The notes under the pieces: model-generated
The model's database searches: none
Told to the model about the DNA's origin: nothing
The model's input: only the letters and a program-made list of their open reading frames with translations
In this document: one piece after another, positions 59,265 through 64,000 of the stretch
Position numbering within the stretch: position 1 is the first letter of the stretch
Layout: the number at the start of each line of letters is the position of its first letter
Assembly (NCBI GenBank): GCA_030704615.1
Contig: CM060731.1
Location: 12,586,001-12,650,000, forward strand
Length of the DNA: 64,000 nt
Source of the DNA: Takakia lepidozioides
Lineage: Eukaryota; Streptophyta; Takakiopsida; Takakiales; Takakiaceae
Reading direction: 5' to 3'
Program-made: the position numbers and the translations under genes

Positions 59265-60215
59265 TCTTCGGTTACACCCTCTAGAAAGTTAAGTGAAGCA
59301 CCGTACCAAACAGAGACTTTTCACGTCTCCATGGAATTGGGTTCTTACTCTTTCTGTTGTGACGAGCAACAATGTAGACCACATTGTTGTCTACAAAGAT
59401 TTCCCTCAGGCCCTTTCAGCCGTTACGCTTTTTCCTGGCACGCCCCCACAACAACGGTCCCTTTCTACCCCTCTCTCTTCTGCCTTTCCACTACAGACAC
59501 ATGCACCCCGAGTGTGGCAGTCTTTCCAATTCTGCCTTGCAATCTAGAACTCAATTCCCACGAAAACTGTATTCCATCACCCTCGATTTTCAGAATCCTG
59601 TACTTCCCTCTTGCCTGCTCCTTTCTGCTACCTCCTTCGCTCTTCGCGTAACTTACTCTTTCACCATCAGAACCACGCCTCCCATCCCCACGTCGAAGCT
59701 TTCACCCCTCAGCCTATCGTCTTATCCATGCATCATCTCCCATGCCTGCCTCAGTCATCACGTGCAATACCTCCGGGCATCACACACCCCCCCCCCCCCC
59801 CCCCCACCCACTCTCTCTCTGTCTCTCAATGGCCACAAGGCTACGGCAAACAACGTCTTATGTGTACATTCTCTCTCTCTCAATATCTTCTCTCTCTCTC
59901 TCTCAAGGGTCTGCCATCGCCGACGTTTAAATAAAAATTTGCTTCTGAACGTCAGTGAAACACAGATATGAAGCCCCGGTTCGCATCTCTCTCACGCACA
60001 AACCACCATAGCTGCGCTGCACAATTACTCTCTCAATGGCCCGTCAGCGCAGGGCAACAAGACAGACTGATGATCCAGCACACTGGACATGGCAAACGGA
60101 AAAGACGTTTTTAGGTGCCGAACAGCACCGTAGCTTACCGAGAAGACAAATGTCAGTTTACTAATGTACCTGGAGAGGTCCACTTCCACATTAGCGTTAA
60201 TCCTCCCAGCTCTGT
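59265..60215 (-). promoter_or_regulatory. 5' flank of the COI1/TIR1-like gene
   Basis: No gene recognised. It contains an 18-base C run (59,787-59,804), a LINE A terminus (GGCCACAAGGCTACGGCAAA, 59,830-59,865) and TC runs to 59,905. These are 0.5-0.65 kb upstream of the start codon. No TATA box or defined regulatory element was identified, so the promoter label is positional only. Confidence 0.35.
59826..59908 (+). mobile_element. LINE family A terminus only, with TC tail
   Basis: Only the last 45 or so bases of the LINE (CAATGGCCACAAGGCTACGG, CTTATGTGTACATT) plus TC runs. This is either an extreme 5' truncation or a mobile tail unit. Confidence 0.75.
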
Positions 60216-60217
60216 TT

Positions 60218-60238
60218 GGGGGGGGGGGGGGGGGGGGG
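60218..60238. repeat. 21-base G run
   Basis: Uninterrupted G homopolymer immediately left of the MITE. It could form a G-quadruplex, and its length in the assembly is doubtful. Confidence 0.9.
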
Positions 60239-60245
60239 TTTAATT

Positions 60246-60355
60246 CAGTGTTGTGCGGTCAAAAACCCAGATCCGGACCCGGACTTGGCTCCAAAAAAAA
60301 AACCTGAACCCGGACCCGGCGGGTTCCTTAAAAAGGCAGAACCCGCACAACACTG
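60246..60355. mobile_element. hAT-like MITE, about 110 bp
   Basis: Terminal inverted repeats CAGTGTTGTGCGG and CCCGCACAACACTG, beginning with CAGTG as hAT elements do. Flanks are GTTTAATT and GTTTATAT, a 6 of 8 match consistent with an aged 8-bp target-site duplication. The interior has GGACCCGG units and no coding capacity. The same terminus occurs at 10,610-10,624. Confidence 0.75.
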
Positions 60356-60574
60356 GTTTATATCGCGTGAGCCATGGGAGTTTTATGTTTTTCTTAACCT
60401 CCGTCATAGGAGTTATATGTTTCCAAAACGGAAAAACTATAAGCGGGTATAGAGGACCGATGCATATATATGGTACATCTGCACCAATTCCGCGATGCGA
60501 AAACTAGAGTAGCCAGGAACCTGCAGCGACTAGTTTCACATGCAGGAAGACGTGGTGATATGGGCACAAACCTA

Positions 60575-60925
60575 TGTAGCGGTGGGTTTTGCATTGAGAA
60601 ACCCTTCTTGGTATTTGAGACAGATTTGGTGATATGGACACAAACGTATGCGGCGGGGGGTTTCGCATTGAGAAACATTTTTTGGTATTTGAGAAATACT
60701 ATGCAGAAAGTGGGTTTCGCTTTGAGAAACTCTTGCTGGTATTTGAGAAATACTATGCAGAAGTGGGTTTCGCTTTGAGAAACTCTTACTGATATTTCAG
60801 AAATACTATGCAGAAGTGGGTTTTGCTTTGAGAAACTCTTACTGGTATTTTGAGAAATATTGTGCAGAAGTGGGTTTCACTTTGAGAAACACTTCTTGAT
60901 ATTTGAGAAATATTTTGGTGATATG
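60575..60925. repeat. About 54-bp minisatellite, five to six units
   Basis: Units of the form GGGTTTCGCTTTGAGAAAC, CTCTTACTGGTATTTGAG, AAATACTATGCAGAAGT repeat with few changes. The first two units are interrupted by a related insertion (GATATGGGCACAAACCTATG type). Confidence 0.88.
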
Positions 60926-62438
60926 GGCTTGGTGATGGGGACTTCAATAGTGACCTTCTCATACTTTCTGCTAGAGCTGATTTCTTGTCAGGCTAGTTGA
61001 TACAGAGTTTCGCCCTGCGAAGTTGTGTGGTACATATTATTTCCGTGAGAAATTAACTATGGGCGAGGACCTGCAATTTCAGTTGAAGCCTCACTGCTTA
61101 TTTTCATGCTTGTTATGGAGAAAACGACACGCATATAGGGTAACATGCTCATCGAGTATAGGGGCAGTTTTTAGTTTCGCCAAATTTGTTTCGCAATGGA
61201 AATTTCGTGCAAATTCTGGGAATATGCCTTTGTGCTCACATCGCTACCCAACCTCCTCTGTCTTTGGATTGTGCTGGTTTGATGAGACTCGAGCAACTAA
61301 GAAACCCGAATGCCTGCATTTATGGCGTGAGGGTAAGGCGACGTTTGTCCACTCCGGAGCAAGGCATGTCAGCCAAAAAGACATGTGCATGGTAATTTGA
61401 TTGGGTTGCAGTGGGAGGGGATTGTTGGAGGCCGCATGAGGTTACTGATGCAGTGTTGTTTGCTGTACCCCGTGGAGTAACTTTCCAGCGGACTGCCATA
61501 CCCTTCGACAAAATATATATTTATAATAACACACATTCCTACAGTACAACCTGACAAGATTTGAACCACACCTCATGATCACCACCTACCCACCACTTTC
61601 TATTAACCTCTTAAATAACTACTGTTTTATGTGTATATTTTATGTGTTTTGACTCCCGGTAGGGTGGGCAAACCCTTGGCCACCTTGGCCACCACACACA
61701 CAAGCCCCACTGGAACCACATATGCGAGCATTGAAGACGCTATTATCTTTGAAGGAAGACAATAGGAATAATGTAAGAGCTTAATGGATGCAAGTGATCT
61801 GACGATACTTTCGTCGGATTCCTGTTCTAACCATTGTCCCAAGAATGCCCACTTTGCCATTTTTGCTATTTTTTGTGAATTTCAAGCGACCCAAAGCACT
61901 TGGAATTCGACATCTCCCACACCGTAAGGTCCAAAATCGCCCCTCTTCGTCAAGGGGTTTCCAAATTCCAACTGTACCAAGCATGCATGGGACCTTGGTT
62001 TGGGACATGTCGGGTGTTTGGTTTGGCTCTCTTGCTTTGCTTTGGCACAACATAAGAGGAAGGTAAGACTGGGGAGCATGACTCAGCACAACACACCAAT
62101 CAGCGCCTTGACACGGTGTAAGGTACTTTGACCACATTTTCTCCTTTGACTTGCATGTCTCCGCGCAAAGTCTCTCTCTACGAGAGAGCCAACAAACGTC
62201 TTGCTTCATAGATTGATTATCTTCCATCTTTGAATGAGAAGCTCCAAGTACTCCTCTTCAATTATAGCTAGTTCATTTTTTATTTTCATCTTGATATGTC
62301 CGATGATGATAATGGGTCTATGCGGTGATGGCTGATTCGAATAAGGGTCGTCTAGCAAGTAGAACCGAACAGCCATGTACGCAGACTAGGTCGCAGGCTA
62401 GTGTCTGAAGCACAAGCAATTGGTAGTATACTTTGTGA
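60926..62438. other. Spacer and 5' flank of MED28
   Basis: No gene or named repeat recognised. Frames such as 61,023-61,400 and 61,781-62,227 are open but lack recognisable domains. Confidence 0.5.
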
Positions 62439-63609
62439 ATGGCGGTGACAGGGGCAGATTTGCAGGGATTGGTTGCAGCATTGGACGCAGCACTGCTGCC
62501 CTGCTTACCGGCTCGAGAGCTTCAAGCAGCCGACCGTTCCACGCATCCATCCCATCAAGGTATGCGCTGCTGTGGTGTCTTTCCCTTTTTCCTCTGGTTC
62601 ATCAAGAGTGTGCTACGAGTAGGATCAGAGTCACAGGTAATTTTGTATTTTGGTGGGTTACTACACGAACTGGCTTAAAAGGATTCGTCCCTGTACAGTG
62701 TCTAAGTGTCTTGTCTAAAATTGTCTTTTCTCTCCCTCTCCCTCTCAGGTCGCTTTCCTGTGCAGTCACTCATGAGAAAAGAACGACGACTCTGGGGCAG
62801 TCATTTCTTGAATTTGAGGTTGCTCGTAGGGTTCTGTTGTCAAGGAGATAAATGGGATAGGTGAGTAAATGAGGTTTGCGAGGGAGAGAGAGAGAGAGAG
62901 GGAGAAATACCCATTATTGTTCGCCAGGTACAGAGTTGTTGTCTTGTATTAGTATAGAAATGTCGTGTGGTCTTTTAAAGCAAGCAACATCCAATATTCA
63001 AAGTAATCTTCACCCTGACTAGGGACTAGATGGACTGATATCAAACAGAGGGTCGGGGGGAGCAGAAAGGGGAGGGAGTTTTGAGGCGGGATAGATGGAG
63101 AAGGTTTTAGGTCTGAAGAATGTAAGCAACAGCCATATATATTCCGTGTTTGGTAGTTTTTTGTATGGTGCTTCCGCCTTCACGTTTGAGAGAACTAAGC
63201 TACAGCAGCAAGGTAGGTTATGCAGAGGAGACAGGGTCTGTGGTTGATCTTTGAGAAGGGATACTCAGGTGAGTGTACTTCTAGTCTATTAGACTTTTTC
63301 CAACTGTGGAACAGACAGACACAGCGGCACCCTTGTGAGATCAATAAAAGTACAAGATTGACTCCTAGCTATCAAGCTCTTTATATATAGATTATATGCA
63401 ATATTTTTAAAAGACCACTTGGATCCATTAGAGTTTTCCTAACAAAGTCTGTGTGGTAAGATCTCTCGCTAACCAGGTTATTTGTATGCACTTCAGTTGA
63501 TGTGGAGAGGCATGCTCGGGAGTTTATGGAGGCAGCAAAGAAATTGCAATTGTTTTTCATTCGAGCCCAACATCAGCAACAACCCATCAGAGAAGAAGCT
63601 CTTAAAAAG
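62439..63609 (+). CDS. MED28: Mediator subunit MED28, 5' part (window edge)
   Basis: Mediator head-module subunit bridging transcription factors and RNA polymerase II. Exon 1 is 62,439-62,559 (MAVTGADLQGLVAALDAALL, then PCLPARELQAADRSTHPSHQ). Exon 2 is 63,497-63,609 (VDVERHAREFMEAAKKLQL, FFIRAQHQQQPIREEALKK). The junction keeps phase. The blocks LPCLPARELQA and HPSHQ-DVERHAR-FMEAAKKLQL are highly characteristic of plant MED28. The C-terminal coiled part (KD-LI-KH) is not found before the window ends, so the gene runs past 64,000. The donor at 63,610 (GTTTTG) is not a strong consensus. The N-terminus is short compared with seed-plant MED28. Confidence 0.9.
62887..62902. repeat. Short GA run in MED28 intron 1
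   Basis: GAGAGAGAGAGAGAGAG tract. The surrounding intron (62,560-63,496) holds nothing else recognisable. Confidence 0.8.
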
Positions 63610-64000
63610 GTTTTGATTCTACAGACTCTCAGAGATCAAAATTTGTTTTGTGGGGAGGAGAGAAGGATTGTAACAAAATGGTGGGGACTGAGGGTGGGCG
63701 ATTACTTTCAAGGAAATATAATGCCTTGGCATCAAACATATGCTTCTAATATTGGACGAGTAAACCCCTGCCACTGCCACAAACCTCAGCTTATAAGTTC
63801 CGAACTTGGAACTGCCCATAGCTCTTCTCTTTAAGTCACTGAGATCCTCCCGAAATTCTAGTGTGCATTTCCCGTTCAAACTCAAGTGCAACATGAGATG
63901 AAGAGGAAGACTGGGAGACAGATATGTTCATTACGGTAGCCCAATATTCTGGTAGTGGCATTGACATGATACTAGAGAGCATAATTGTTGACTTCTGTAC
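63610..64000 (+). other. MED28 intron sequence to window edge
   Basis: No third MED28 exon and no other gene recognised. Confidence 0.5.

Overview
The window is nuclear DNA of a streptophyte with a repeat-rich genome. Its genes have many short GT-AG introns, and LTR, LINE, SINE and hAT-type elements lie between them and inside the introns. I could build six plant genes: Ku80, a BCS1/HSR4-type AAA ATPase, plastid lysophosphatidic acid acyltransferase, FBF1 (a ciliary transition-fibre protein), a COI1/TIR1-type F-box receptor and Mediator MED28. FBF1 points to a lineage with swimming sperm. The receptor is intermediate between COI1 and TIR1 and has six exons, which fits a charophyte such as a stonewort at least as well as a fern or lycophyte. 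The PLS-type PPR remnants argue for a land plant instead. I cannot settle the organism from sequence alone.

Layout. 28-8,307 (+): complete Ku80, 12 exons, with LINE and other repeats in its large introns. About 10.0-10.6 kb: a tRNA-derived SINE and a patch of palindromic repeats. 11,941-14,410 (+): AAA ATPase, followed by two decayed copies of its own 3' end. About 15-28.4 kb: a nest of retroelements. It holds a Gypsy gag, a degenerate array of PPR modules in antisense, a Gypsy integrase fragment, a minus-strand LTR with a minisatellite, a mosaic bounded by 126-128 bp inverted arms with unrecognised reading frames, and a degenerate Copia element with its 3' LTR. 28.4-35 kb: an AT-rich stretch with one broken FCP1-like phosphatase gene. 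36.1-38.7 kb (+): plastid LPAAT. 39.5-40.3 kb (-): LINE copy. 41.2-48.9 kb (-): FBF1. 49-55.3 kb: mostly featureless. 55.4-59.3 kb (-): COI1/TIR1-like gene. 60.2-60.9 kb: a MITE and a minisatellite. 62.4 kb to the edge (+): MED28, cut by the window end.

The genes do not form a pathway. They serve DNA end joining, mitochondrial or ER AAA activity, plastid glycerolipid synthesis, basal-body docking, hormone perception and transcription. Their common feature is repeated insertion of two element families into introns and flanks: a LINE whose 3' end runs into a TC microsatellite, and a shorter repeat family, also with a TC-rich end. Exon models were built by eye from homology, GT/AG sites and codon phase. 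No alignment or transcript was available.
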